Shown: positions 1 through 11,228 of the stretch, piece after piece
Layout of the letters: every line of letters starts with the position of its first letter
How positions within the stretch are numbered: position 1 is the first letter of the stretch
Source: Cephalotus follicularis
Lineage: Eukaryota > Streptophyta > Magnoliopsida > Oxalidales > Cephalotaceae
Assembly (NCBI GenBank): GCA_001972305.1
Contig: BDDD01005049.1
Coordinates: 1 to 64,000, forward strand
Length of the DNA stretch: 64,000 nucleotides
Direction: 5' to 3'
The notes under the pieces: generated by a model
What the model was told of the DNA's origin: nothing
What the model saw: only the letters and a program-made list of their open reading frames with translations
The model's database searches: none
Translations under genes and position numbers: made by a program

Positions 1-330
1 GAGGGAGAGAGCAAGAGTACGGGAGAGGGAGGGAAGAAAACGTGCAAGAGAGGGAGAGAAATAGGAAATAAAATTTATTTGCCAAAATACAATATTTGTT
101 CCTTTTAAAATCCTTTTTACCTTGTTTGTATTAAAAACTAATTTTGATCACTTAAAAATACCAACAACAATTATTACTTATTTATAATTACATTTTATCA
201 ATTATCCAAAAGGCAACATAATTGGTATTATAAAACCCAAATAAAATTAAAATAGACCAACATAATAACAAACCAAAATCAAATCAAATAAAAATCTGCA
301 AATAAGCACACGAACGAACGGGGTATTACA
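1..330 (-). repeat. Element A 3' LTR, partial
   Basis: This stretch matches 5995-6324 almost base for base. On the minus strand it begins TGTAATACCCC directly after the polypurine tract, which fixes it as the start of the 3' LTR. The rest lies outside the window. Confidence 0.93.
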
Positions 331-341
331 TCCTCCCCCCC
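331..341 (-). other. Polypurine tract of element A
   Basis: Minus-strand reading is seven G followed by AGGA, immediately before the LTR start TGTAATACCCC. This is the expected plus-strand primer of reverse transcription. The preceding minus-strand bases GGGACGAAATC match the conserved motif just upstream of the polypurine tract in Tekay-like elements. Confidence 0.88.
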
Positions 342-375
342 TTAAAAAGATTTCGTCCCGAAATCTTACCATATA

Positions 376-1634
376 TCAATCCGAAACAAATAACAGAAAA
401 GACACACCAAGATGCATAACAAACGATTCAGTTACCATAGCATAAATTGGCTTATCAATCAAATCAAACTCCTTACGGTTACCAAAACAAAACAAAACCG
501 AAACAATACCTGGAGCGTTTGCAGCCTGATGCGTCGTTAAGGCGAAAACTCTGCCTCCTACGTTGCGCTGTCCCACATCATTACCATCTCCTCCTTTATT
601 TCTCGTACGAGGATTCGGGCAATCCTTAAAGAGATGACCCTTTTGTCCATAAGCAAAACACGCCCCAGTGGCCTTGTAACATGTCCCAATCGGATGTCGC
701 CTCCCACACGTATCACACAAAGCAATCTGAACATTGGGGTTATCCCCATCCTTATTCTGATTATGATCATTTTTATGCTGTTTACTTTCACCTTGCTGTC
801 CAGACTCATGTCCTCGCGAATCACTCCTATTCCGTTTCTTTTCCTTTTCTTGCCGAGCTTCCTGGAAATCCAACCTTTTCAATTCAATATTCTTCACAGC
901 GTTTGCTACTTCTGCCATATCAGCAAACCAGGAGTTTATCAGTTTCCCCCTAAGCTGGTACTACAGTTTCCATTTGAACTTCTCAGCTTGCTCAAATGCC
1001 GATCCCGCTGCGGATCCAGCAAAACCCGCTAACCTAGTGAACCGGGCCAAAAACTCGGTGACTGATTCGCCATCTTTCTGCCTAGTGTTAACAAACTCCC
1101 TCGCATAAGCCTCATTATCAGCAGTGGGGAAATACTGCTGATAGAAGATTTCACAGAACTCAACCCAAGTCAAGGTATCGATGTAGTTTCCTCCTTTTTC
1201 TAACTTCACAGTTTGCCACCACTTTTGAGCATCCCCTTCCAACTTATATGCCGCTAACCTTACCTTCTGTTCGTCCTCACATTCCAACACATTAAATATT
1301 TTCTCCATATGCGCAATCCAATGCTCAGCCTCTACAAAGGTCGGGGCTGAACTAAAGACTGTAGCCTTTGCTTTTGGAACCGTTCAAGCCAGACATATGC
1401 AGGAGTGTACAGCCGGTCCCCAATTTCCTTACCAGTCTGAACATCAGCCGATGCATTCTCCGCCGTAACTTGCTCTTGGCGTCCTTGCCCTTGATTTTGC
1501 ATAGCATGAATGAGTCGATCTATTTCTTGAGCAACTACTTGTCGCACCAACTCTTTAACCGTAGCCTCATTTCGTACCTCTTCACGAGTCTCAGTCTGTT
1601 CGTTTCCTCGACGGGTATTCCTTGTTCGTACCAT
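376..1634 (-). pseudogene. gag: gag of element A, with a truncated protease start
   Basis: This encodes the structural Gag protein that packages retrotransposon RNA in cytoplasmic virus-like particles. It starts at 1634 with MVRTRNTRRG, the usual Tekay-type basic opening. A frameshift near 1380 moves reading into the frame of the capsid part (1308 to 961), which holds the motif ESVTEFLARFTRLAGFA. An in-frame TAG at 961 interrupts it, and the same frame resumes to 376. The nucleocapsid part has a zinc knuckle in which the second cysteine is tyrosine (CFAYGQKGHLFKDC), so zinc binding is probably impaired. After the gag/protease junction (GRVFALTTH) the protease reads DKP where the catalytic D-S/T-G should be, and the frame ends 35 bp before the polypurine tract. 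Lineage and decay are clear; any residual function is unlikely. Confidence 0.88.
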
Positions 1635-1791
1635 CTACGAGACATAAATCCAAAACATAACACAACAACAAAGAAACCAAGGTCGAAACAACAAACACGT
1701 CAGAAATATCACAACAAAAGATCCTAACCCAATGTCTACCCAATCTCACAGGTCAAACCTAGATAGGTCTTCTAAGGAAAGAAAAACGTAT

Positions 1792-1803
1792 TCTCTGATG
1801 CCA
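1792..1803 (-). other. Primer-binding site of element A (tRNA-iMet-like)
   Basis: On the minus strand TGGCATCAGAGA follows the LTR end (...GTGTTACA) after four bases. It differs at two positions from the common plant site TGGTATCAGAGC, which pairs with the 3' end of initiator methionine tRNA. It fixes the element's orientation. Confidence 0.85.
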
Positions 1804-2192
1804 TCTCTGTAACACCCCCGATTTGGCGGGAGTCGTTACGGTTCCTAATCCGAGACTAAACATAACCTATCGTGAAATATAACTAAATATTATTCCTTTT
1901 TATCAAAATATTAAGTCATCTTTTATTCAAATTGCGTGATGGTCTAAACATAACATTTATAATCTAAGACATAGTCTGAAAACTTTATTCATAATCCGAA
2001 AACTTAAACATAAACCAAATGTAATAACCACAACTTCAATTAATGTATATGGATCCAATTTTAAATTAAATATACATTTTAATTGAGTTATTTGTCCAAT
2101 TATATTAATTTCTATGATTGGTAAATGCTTGGGATGAATAGATGTGCAATTGGAGAAGTATCAAAGATTAGGAAACCCTAAACCAGCTCAAA

Positions 2193-2273
2193 CAGCCGAC
2201 TGTCACAGGGTAACAGTCGACTGTTTGGTGCATGTGAAGGCAGTCGACTGCCAGTTGAATCCAGTCGACTGGA
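2193..2273. repeat. GTCGAC dyad array in LTR K
   Basis: Four dyad cores lie at 2195 (GCCGAC), 2216, 2243 and 2264 (GTCGAC), spaced 21, 27 and 21 bp. The site at 2216 has arms giving a 14-bp perfect palindrome. The array lies about 260 bp upstream of the TATA-like site. Confidence 0.85.
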
Positions 2274-2523
2274 TTAGTCCAGGACAGATTTCTAGCATGT
2301 GCAAAAACAAGAATTACAGGGTGTGAGTGGCACATGCGTGTCACCACCTGCCAGAACATGCAAAATGGAATGCTTGCATGTTCTCTGCAGACCTACAACC
2401 TACAAATTGAAAAACAATGAGAGAAAGGTAAAGACAGGGATGCATGTGATGGAAAGAAAGGAGAGAAAAGTGAGTGCATGTGACTTAGAGAAGGAATCTG
2501 ACGAATTCAAAAGACTTTTGACC

Positions 2524-2532
2524 TTATATAAG
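2524..2532 (+). promoter_or_regulatory. Putative TATA box of LTR K
   Basis: TTATATAAG lies in a plausible position in the U3 part of a 1.5-kb plus-strand LTR. The assignment rests on sequence match and position only. Confidence 0.45.
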
Positions 2533-5131
2533 TTGATTGAATGGTGAGATGAGTGTTAGAAACACTGAGTGAAGAAAGGGATCATTGGAGCTTGCATTGG
2601 ATGATTTAGAGAGCTCAAAGGAGGACTTGGAAGCTTTAGACTCTTGGTAAGTTTCTAAACTCGAGCTCACTGCCATGTGTTGATAAAATAGCTAGGAGAA
2701 TGTGGAATATCTTCTGTTAATTTTAGGATTAACAACCTCTTGAATTGAAAAGGAAATTGGTAAATGGATCAAGTGGAAATGGTGACTATAACCTCCAGAG
2801 TGGATTGTAGTTGTTGTTAGTGTTAGGATATATGCTTATTGGTTCCTAAATGTAAATGCATCTTCTGTCAACACACTTAAAATCAATGAATCCGAGATTG
2901 AATAATAGTTGACATAGAGTTCAAAGGAAATTGTTAAATGGAAGTTACGACTTGGGGAAACTTGATGATTTAGCTACTGTTGGAATTGTAATTGTTGTAA
3001 GTAACAACTGAAACCTACTAGTACTAATGCATGTGACCATAAACATGCATACATAGATTGAACTTGCTGGATTGAAAGATTGTTGGTGAAAAAGGCTGGA
3101 AACTCAAAGAGAAAGATCAAACTCAATTGATCTTGGGATAGCGATTTGAGGTAGGGGTAATGATATGTTATGGAAGATATAGTATGCATATAGTGTATGT
3201 CTATTTTCTGCATGATTACATCTGTTGAAATCGATTGGAAATTGAACTTGAAGTGTTTGGAGATTGCCGCTGAAGCTTGGAGAGCTTCTATTGTCAATTT
3301 AAGGTTGTTATTTAATTTATGATGTATTGTATTGTATCGAACGGATCACATCCCGTGTTGTGTTGTTTTTCCTTTCATGTAAGGATAATTATTGGTTTTC
3401 CCGCACGTAGTATGGGATGCGTGCGGACGACTTGTATTTATTTTCCGGCTTATCGAATGCTTCCACAAATTTATTTATGAATTGTTGCTGGAATATTATT
3501 CATGCTTATTCTGATATCACCGCATATGCTTATCTAACGTGATTGGAAACAGCGGGGTGTGACACCAAAGCTGAAACATAATCCAAAGTCATAAATTGAA
3601 AGACATAATATTACTCAAATAGGGGTTCTAACATGACCATAAAATAACTAAGCATAAACGAGTCCATCTCCCAAGTGATCCTTATCATAGGTGACATCTC
3701 ACTCATCACACATTGCCCGGATACTGTCCCAGAATACCTGCCGCATGGAAACAAAAACGCGACTGAGCAAACCTCAGTACGGATATAGAATCATAAAACA
3801 TAAAATGATAATTCAAAAGATAAAAAATACCTGAACCTAGAAATATCATACGACACATGTATAAATTAATTATAAACAGTTCTACCAATTCAAAACCAAT
3901 ATCCAAATTTCAAAACGTAACAAATTTCAAAAACGATATCTGAAAGCAAAGTCTGATTTCAAAGCATAGTCTAAGTTTCAATGCAAATCAAAAATCCCAA
4001 AACGATATTCAAAACGATACTCAAAATCTTTTTAACATTGTCCGAGTCAAAAGGGGTTTCAAAACAAAACTTATCCGATTCCAATATCTCCTCAAAGAGA
4101 TCCAAAACATATAACAAAGACTTATCCGATTCCGAAATCTCATAATAGAGATCAGAAAGTACATATACATAAGTGCAAGGGGTTTCCAAGGCCCACATGC
4201 TCCGACGGAAATACGTGTACGGCACTACACAATCAATCCCCAAAATCCGAATCCTTAACTTATCCTAGGATCGACCCATACGCCTCTATCACATATATCG
4301 GATCCATAAATCCACCTCATGAATTTTATTCAAAACATAGAGAGACGCCGTAGACTAATCACACCGCTACGGAAGTGTCATGTCCCCGTTCCAGGCCTAC
4401 GACATGCCTATGGTACACCCCATAGGTGGGAAATATCTCTGTATATCCTTATCCAAAGTTAACATACATCCTAATGTGAAAGTCATGTTCGTTTAACATA
4501 CTTCGATAGTAGAAGTCATGTTCCTTATCAAAACCAAAATCCGTATACTTTCGTATGTGAAAATCATACTTAGTTTATAAAAACCGGTGATATTAAACTT
4601 TAGTAATAAAACAGATTTTATAACATATCCGAGGTTGTATAACATTTCATAAACATTGAAAGCCAAAACATAAAGTCAGAAAATATTCATTATCACAAAA
4701 ATATCTTACCGACTTTATTTATAAACATATCAAAATTCAGAGCATAACGAAATTCATAAAATCGTAGGAATTATATTCGTAAAACAAAACTGATTTTATT
4801 TCAGTAAAACCAAAGGAATAAGCCAAGAACGAAGAATCCGTACGTTATCCATACAGTAAAACTATCTTTTACTATAAAAACAGTAGGAGGGTATCAAGGA
4901 ACGAAAATCCGTACCTTAAGCGATCACAAAAATAACTTTACGAATTGACCAACAATTTCAAACTGTCCCTCATAGCACACAAATCTAAAAGATACAATAT
5001 CATTCATATAAAGATTCAACAATCACTTCCAAACATCAAACAACAATTTAATAGTGCTTAAAACAGACTCCAAATCATTAGACGAACAAACGAATTACAA
5101 AACTTAAAACCAGAAAATTCACTGGACAAAC

Positions 5132-5341
5132 CAGTCGACTGTATCAAGATCCAGTAGACTACTCATAGGGTGGCAGTCGACTACATAACATAGGCAGCCG
5201 ACTACTCAAACTGGGTTGAATCCAGTCGACTGTGACAGGGGTCCAGTCGACTGTGCAAGGCAAAACAGTCGACTGTTTCACAAGGCAGTCGACTACTCAA
5301 TGGCTAACAGTCGACTGTTTAATTGGACAGTCGATTGTTCT
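5132..5341. repeat. 21-bp-phased GTCGAC dyad array in the element A LTR
   Basis: Ten cores lie at 5134, 5154, 5176, 5197, 5225, 5246, 5268, 5288, 5310 and 5330. Nine intervals are 20, 22, 21, 28, 21, 22, 20, 22 and 20 bp. Most cores are GTCGAC, with single-base variants GTAGAC, GCCGAC and GTCGAT. Around 5268 the dyad extends to a 16-bp perfect palindrome with arms AAACA/TGTTT. Spacer bases are not conserved, so this is more like phased sites than an ordinary minisatellite. Confidence 0.92.
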
Positions 5342-5424
5342 GCTCGACAGAACAGCACACACAGCAGTTTTAATTCCAATTTTTCTGTTAAAACCGTTTT
5401 TCTACATTACCAGATGATTTTAAA

Positions 5425-5436
5425 CACTTATATAGG
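5425..5436 (-). promoter_or_regulatory. Putative TATA box of the element A LTR
   Basis: On the minus strand CCTATATAAGTG lies about 890 bp into the LTR. If used, the GTCGAC array would fall in the transcribed leader. A second candidate, TTATATGAA on the minus strand near 5005-5013, is conserved in the solo relative (about 43304) and would place the array upstream instead. The sequence alone does not decide between them. Confidence 0.35.
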
Positions 5437-6324
5437 TCTTATGTGACTTAACAGTTGCATTTAAACATCCAGAATCAAAAGTTCATGCAATTGGTGATCT
5501 TTCTTTAAAGAGAAGCAAGTTCCAATTCTTTATATGCATAACTATGTGATCAATTTTCTGTCAAACACTTATTATCATATTCAAAACCTGTTTGTATGAT
5601 TACAAGACACTTCCTGACTTTATAACAATCTCAGAACATCAGCAAAACGTGCATGGCAGGGAGTAAAACAAAACCAAAATACTAGCAGCCTTAATGAACA
5701 TGCAACTGGATAATATACAACGAAAACTCACTGCTAAGCCGTATTAACAGAGGAAAACCAACCTGATTTCGTGAAACAAAAAGGTACAAAACAGATTCCA
5801 AGCTTTGCAGATTCGGCCACCAGGCTCAACAAAGTCGTGAGGCATAAACAATGTGCAATTGTGCATATAAACAAAAAATATGAGGCAATTTTGGCTGGGA
5901 TAAGGAAAGATGAATCCAAAATCTGATAGAATAGGAGAAGAGGCACACAATTCGGGATTGAGGGGGAGAATTAAGGGAAGGAATCGGTTTTTGAGAGGGA
6001 GAGAGCAAGAGTACGGGAGAGGGAGGGAAGAAAACGTGCAAGAGAGGGAGAGAAATAGGAAATAAAATTTATTTGCCAAAATACAATATTTGTTCCTTTT
6101 AAAATCCTTTTTACCTTGTTTGTATTAAAAACTAATTTTGATCACTTAAAAATACCAACAACAATTATTACTTATTTATAATTACATTTTATCAATTATC
6201 CAAAAGGCAACATAATTGGTATTATAAAGCCCAAATAAAATTAAAATAGACCAACATAATAACAAAACAAAATAAAATCAAATAAAAATCCGAAAATAAG
6301 CACACGAACGAACGGGGTATTACA

Positions 6325-7048
6325 CGTTATGTATGATAGATGCGTATGAATCAATTCTAGTATAAGGCATACGTGTGGAGTTATGCAATATGTGATATGA
6401 TATAAGAATTGGCTTGTGTAGTGCCGTACACTTCAATTCTAATAGGCATGTGGAATTAGCGCCTCCCTTGCCATCTATATATTTGATATATGATATGTTG
6501 TGTGACTCAGTATGAATTTATGTTTTTGAAATATTTCGTATGTATTTTGGAAGTTATGAGTTTGACTTCAAAGAATGTTTAAACTGATTTACTGTTTAAG
6601 ATTTATGTTTCGAGATAACTTTTGGAAATCTTATTGTTTTTTTTAAATTATCGTTTACTGTTTTACATTCTTTATTCGTACTGAGGTTTGCTCAGCCGCG
6701 TTTTTGTTTTCATGCGGCAAGATATCAGGAGAAACAGAGGAAAGTGTGATTGAGAGATGACCACCATATGTTAAGGATCCTCTAGGAGTGTGATCCCTCT
6801 ATGTTTTCTGTTAGGGTTGGTCATGAACAATAAGTTGCTTTTGAGTTTATGTTTTTAATAATTGACCTTGAAACATATTTAAATTTTCAGAATATGTTAA
6901 GTTTTAAGTATGTTATCCAGATATGTTATTTTTTGACCGCCACATTTTAAGCTAATAAAGTTATGCTTATGTTCGTTTAAGTTATGTTATGCTATGTTAA
7001 GTTTTGTATTATGACCTGTGATGACTCCCACCGTTCGGGGGTGTTACA
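6325..7048 (+). repeat. LTR I, 3' part (plus strand), interrupted by element A
   Basis: It ends with GGGGGTGTTACA, the terminus used by A-type LTRs, but in the opposite orientation. The segment near 6678-6717 is complementary to about 3720-3775 in the LTR of A, confirming relatedness. No primer site follows 7048, so this is a solo or 3' LTR end. Element A inserted at 6325 and split it; the 5' part is outside the window. Confidence 0.75.
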
Positions 7049-7156
7049 CCAAATCTTTAATGTTTTGAGAACATGACTTGAACAAAATACTAATTGTCTT
7101 TTCTTTTCTTTTATATATGTTGATATTGCAATGGCACCAAACCCACTCGCTGGTAT
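7049..7156. other. Unassigned flank between LTR I and element C
   Basis: This is 108 bp of AT-rich sequence with a T-rich tract. I see no gene or element signature. It is the target DNA into which I and C inserted; its last five bases, GGTAT, would be the left duplication of C. Confidence 0.5.
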
Positions 7157-7812
7157 TGTCACACCCCGAACCATGAGAGAACCCCACGGCCCAACAAGTG
7201 GCAAGCCATCCATCAATCCATCCTTATAATTATAACATGATATCCAAAATATGCTATAATTTAGAACTTTAATACAGAAATAAGCATGTGGAAACAAGCA
7301 TTCAAAACCTTGCGTGGATAAAGCCAAATAATAATACATCACATTCCAAATATGTGTGTAGCACTGCCACAAGCCGGCAGGTCAATACAACTGAATACAT
7401 CAATTGTTATACATTCAAAGTCTCTCATAAGGTAGATAATAACAATGGCAACTGCCACTGGAAATCCTTCTCAACAACTTGTCCTATCTCGCTACGTAGC
7501 ATCCTCAGCGCTCGCCCCTAGATGTTGTGCCCATTTCGAGAATGGGTTAACCAAACACAATCAGGTAGGTAATACTATATACAATGAAGTGAGCAGATAT
7601 ATACAGATATATGCATGGCATGTGAAATGCTTGAATTCCAATTGTGGACAACGTCAGTACATCTGCCGTCTCTAAGCGGTAGCACACTGAACGAGTCCAA
7701 ATCACACAACTTACCATCCATACACCCTGAGTCTATAGTCATTCCTTAACAGTACCATGACCATACCCTGACCCTACCATAACCATGTGGGATCGAGATA
7801 ACACTGACAACA

Positions 7813-8100
7813 TTAACCTTCCTTTAATGCTAGTCCCCTTAGGTTCCAACCTTGAATTACTTAACCCTCCCTTAATGCTAGTCCCCTTAGGTTTCAACCT
7901 TTAATTACTTAACCCTCCCTTAATGCTAGTCACCTTAGGTTCTAGCCATTAATTGCTTAACCCTCCCTCCATGCTAGTCCCCTTAGGTTCCAGCCTTTAA
8001 TTACTTAATCCTCCATTAATGCTAGTCCCCTTAGGTTCCAGCCTTTAATTACTTAACCCTCCCTTAATGCTAGTCCCCTTCGGTTCTAGCCTTTAATTAA
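7813..8100. repeat. 48-bp tandem repeat, 6 copies
   Basis: The unit contains CTCCCTTAATGCTAGT and CCCCTTAGGTTCCAGCC. Six copies fill 288 bp with scattered substitutions. The other LTR of the same element has about eleven copies. Confidence 0.92.
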
Positions 8101-8485
8101 TGAAATGGTCTGATAGGTCAAATGCATGATGCGGTGTCTCTCCGTAGGTTCACCCATAAAGTGGTTCCTATAAGTCCATGCCAACATAATCCATAACCCT
8201 AAAACCCTTTTTATGCTCTCTTTGCAATACTAGTCCTCAAAGGTTCTAGCCCCTAATGGCGTTCCCTTAGGTCCAACCATACCCTGTCATATCCCTATCG
8301 ATGTTCGTAAACCATTTATTGAAAACCTATTTTGAGTAACTTGATCGTGTTTAAGAGTACGTTTCCATAGGTTACACGGCCTCAGGAAAGCTTCCTATGG
8401 ATCCCATTTGAGTGTAGAAAGAACTGGGTTGAAAACCATTTCATTTTGTCCCAAATAGGTGAAAGTGATAACTGTTTACTGCTAG

Positions 8486-8757
8486 GCATCGACGGTTTGA
8501 AGTGCAAAGAGTTGCCGGTTTCGTTCAAGGCATCGACGGTTAAGGCATTACGCCTTAAGCATCGAGAAGTGCACAAAGCTTCAACCGTTTAGTAACACAA
8601 AAAGAGTCAATGCTTTAACCAAAAGTGTCTACGGTTTGTCCATTTTTCCTTAACCATCGATGAGTGAGCAAGGTGTCGACAGTTAATATACTAGGCAAAG
8701 TGTCAACGGTTAATGCTCAAGTGTCAACACTTTGAGCGGGTGTTGCCAGTCAACAGT
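8486..8757. repeat. Degenerate GTCGAC/ATCGAC array in the element C LTR
   Basis: Cores or near-cores occur at 8488, 8511, 8532, 8561, 8580, 8656, 8675, 8702, 8723, 8742 and 8749, many 19-23 bp apart. Arms are mostly of the GCRTCGACGGTT kind. This is weaker than the arrays in A or B, but the spacing rule is the same. Confidence 0.65.
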
Positions 8758-10249
8758 TAAGAACAATGTTGACGCTTTTGTTAATGCGTTGATGGTTCTG
8801 GACTTAGCAGCAAGTCCCCATACGGCTGTTTAACAGCCTAAAATCCACATAAATCCCTTAAAATCCCTTTAAAATTCAATCCAAAGGAAGCTATAAGCTC
8901 CAATGGTTGATTAGAACTCAAACCCAACCTTAAACCTGTCGTACCACATTTTTGTTGGACGACATTAAAGCGGTAAAGGCAATTAACGTATAAAAGAAGC
9001 TTATGCAAAAACCATAAAATTTTAAACTTTTCAAGGAACATCAGTTGCGAAAGCATTAAAATTCATAAGCTGTAAAACTCATAACGTGCATCCCATATTA
9101 CACACTACTTAATACAAATCCGTCATTGTTAATCGCCCACTAAACAGAGCGTGATCCCAGTACAATATTAAATCCATCGATAACACAACCATAAGTACAG
9201 TACATCAGAAATCCTTTAACAAACAGTTTATTACAACTTAGAGAGTAGAACCAAGAACAACAACAACATAACGACTTGTTCTTCGTCCATGCCAGTCCAA
9301 TCGGTCCACTGCATCAATCTGTAAAGTAGGGGGTTAGCCTTTGTCCTCACTCGGCTAAGTCATAAAAGTAGCTCGGGATCAACATTAGATGCATGTCATG
9401 TAATGTATGCATAAATGATGCAGTGCAGGAAATACCTGTTTATATATATATATGAGAAATATATATATATTTTAGCAGTACAGTAAAATAACAGTGGATA
9501 CATATATAAGAAAATATACGTATGCAAGAACAGTACAGTGGTGATCCGGCCAGGATCACATCCACAATCACAGTAATGTTCGAAAAGGACCAACAGGCAG
9601 TACAGTATGTCCATAAAGGACCACAACTGTCAGGCCGTATATGTAACGCCGCCAACTTCTGACCCCACGCTACACTCGCACTCTCGTCCCTACTTCAGGT
9701 AACCGAGCGAGGCAACAGTACAGTACAGTGAGTCACCCAGCCTACTCCTGGCCGCTAGGTCAACCCTACCACTAGCCAGCGCTGGCAGCCTCCGCCATGC
9801 AACCAGTGGCTCAAACACAACCACATAGCAATTCACAGAGCAAACAGTTGATTAAAAAGTAAATAGTGCAGTCAACGGTACAGTGGTGATCGATTAGATC
9901 AACAACAGGCAGTCCATTTTCAAATATTTCTGAAGTAATAAATATTTGGAATGTGCAATTTCAGTAGTAGTAATACCTTCAACAATTCAGTAGTCAAAAT
10001 CGTTTACCAGTTCGTTCGAAAATACGTTATTAACCAATACATAATTTCATACTCAAAATAGCATATTCAGAGTTCACATATGCATTTCTAAACATCACAA
10101 CTTTAGAAATCATAAATGATTTACAAACAGTAACCAAACAGGCAGTAAACAGTGTATATGCAATGCATACAAATGCTCTAATGCATCCTAAGCCAAATCG
10201 GGATCGTCGCGCTTCGTTTTAAGCAAGAGCGGACGAAACAATAGCTTAG

Positions 10250-10417
10250 CAGTCGGCTGGATTCTCCACCAGTCGGCTGTTCTGAGAATTTAGTATGTGA
10301 GTAGTTGACTGGTTTGTCCAACCAGTCTACTTGTTCATCAGGCAGTCGGCTGTTACTCTTCAACAATAGACTGTTTAGGTTGAGTAGTCGACAGTCTTCC
10401 TTCGACAGTCGACTGTT
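10250..10417. repeat. GTCGAC dyad array 1 in the B 3' LTR
   Basis: Cores lie at 10252, 10272, 10304, 10325, 10345, 10366, 10387 and 10408. Intervals are 20, 32, 21, 20, 21, 21 and 21 bp; 32 is close to three helical turns. Variants include GTCGGC, GTTGAC, GTCTAC and ATAGAC. Confidence 0.9.
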
Positions 10418-11228
10418 TTGGGAAGCAGTTGCATACAATCCAAAATACACCACTTAAGCAGATCATTGCAAGCATCCAAAATGTATTCTCAAGCTAGAAA
10501 ATTATCATTCAGTCTTCCACAGTCACATATATCACAACAGTAGCATGCATCTTATCCAGCAATCCAATACCAAGGCAAACTCAACATGCATGTACATAAG
10601 TTCAAAGATTCTCAACAGTAAACATGGCATGCGTAAAACCAGCAATAATCATGGTCATATCAACTGAGCATTGTGGCTTATACTAGCAGACAACCAATCG
10701 CATAACATGCAGTAATATTGAACTCCAAAACACAATCATAACTTCCCCTACCTTTTGATTCCAAGTTAGGAATATGTAAGTCCACCTCTTTGTGTTCCAA
10801 CAGCGACGTTTTGAGCTCCCCAGAAGCTCCAACTCTAGTCCAGTAGCTCGAATTTGCTCTTCCAAGCTTTCCTTCTTGGTTCCAAAGTTGGACAAGAAAA
10901 TAAACCAAACTCTCTCCCTCCTTTCTCCTTTCAATCCCACTATGTTTTCCTCTCTTGCATGCACTGGGTAAGAGAGGGACGGAAAGGAAGAGTGTTTTTA
11001 TGCCATCTCTTCTCCTAACCTGTTGCATGGCACTAAATGCCATTATTTCCCCTCCATCACTTGCATGCCTCCACACATGTCACTCCCACCCTTCCTATCA
11101 GTCTTTGCAGGTTCTAGCAGTCATGTGCATGACATACACATTTCATATATCATCAGATGGCGCCTGCAAGATGCTCCTGTCAGTGGCTGCATATGATCTC
11201 GTCACATGCAATAAAACAGAGCACAAAC

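Larger units (their letters stand above)
2020..3564 (+). mobile_element. Solo LTR K (1545 bp)
   Basis: The element runs from TGTAATAACC to GGTGTGACA and is flanked by exact CCAAA copies at 2015-2019 and 3565-3569. The 5' LTR of element A resumes directly after it. No primer site, gag or polypurine tract is present, so this is a solo LTR left by recombination between two LTRs. A plus orientation is suggested by the start sequence and a TATA-like site at 2524-2532. It carries its own GTCGAC array at 2193-2273. Confidence 0.9.
1..6324 (-). mobile_element. Element A: gag-only LTR retrotransposon (TR-GAG type)
   Basis: Read on the minus strand the order is 5' LTR (6324 to 1808), primer site (1803 to 1792), gag remnant (1634 to 376), polypurine tract (341 to 331) and the start of the 3' LTR (330 to 1, cut by the window edge). 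The internal region is only about 1.48 kb and has no reverse transcriptase, RNase H or integrase. This fits the published non-autonomous TR-GAG class. The two visible LTR ends, 1-330 and 5995-6324, differ at about five positions by eye, so A is one of the youngest insertions here. It sits inside a related LTR of opposite orientation (6325-7048). The right flank starts CGTTA; the matching left duplication would be outside the window. Confidence 0.88.
1808..6324 (-). repeat. Element A 5' LTR, split by solo LTR K
   Basis: The plus-strand boundaries are TGTAACACCC at 1808 and GGTATTACA at 6324, giving TG...CA ends. Removing the nested 1545-bp solo LTR and one 5-bp duplication leaves about 2.97 kb, very long for a gag-only element. 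A diverged full-length relative stands alone at 41667-44742 and shares the layout, including the phased GTCGAC array. The only open frames inside are AT-rich or purine-rich chance frames. The purine-rich block at 5990-6060 lies near the minus-strand start of the LTR. Confidence 0.88.
7157..8936 (-). repeat. Element C 3' LTR, distal part
   Basis: It aligns with 23137-24788 from TGTCACACCCCG onward, including the 48-bp repeat block and the sequence up to about 8548. It runs to 8936, where element B begins. The remaining 137 bp of this LTR lie at 18168-18304, beyond B. Confidence 0.87.

Noticed and set aside
5132..5341. CRISPR array
   Set aside because: The repeated part is only a short dyad core with 20-22-bp period. 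There is no long exact repeat, no cas gene, and the DNA is from a plant nucleus.
5132..5341. SalI linker or vector artefact explaining GTCGAC
   Set aside because: Cores vary by single bases, recur with fixed phase in many LTRs, and lie inside paired LTR copies. Cloning linkers would not do this.
7049..7156. Residual host gene sequence
   Set aside because: It is 108 bp, AT-rich, with no open frame or splice-like structure that I can support.
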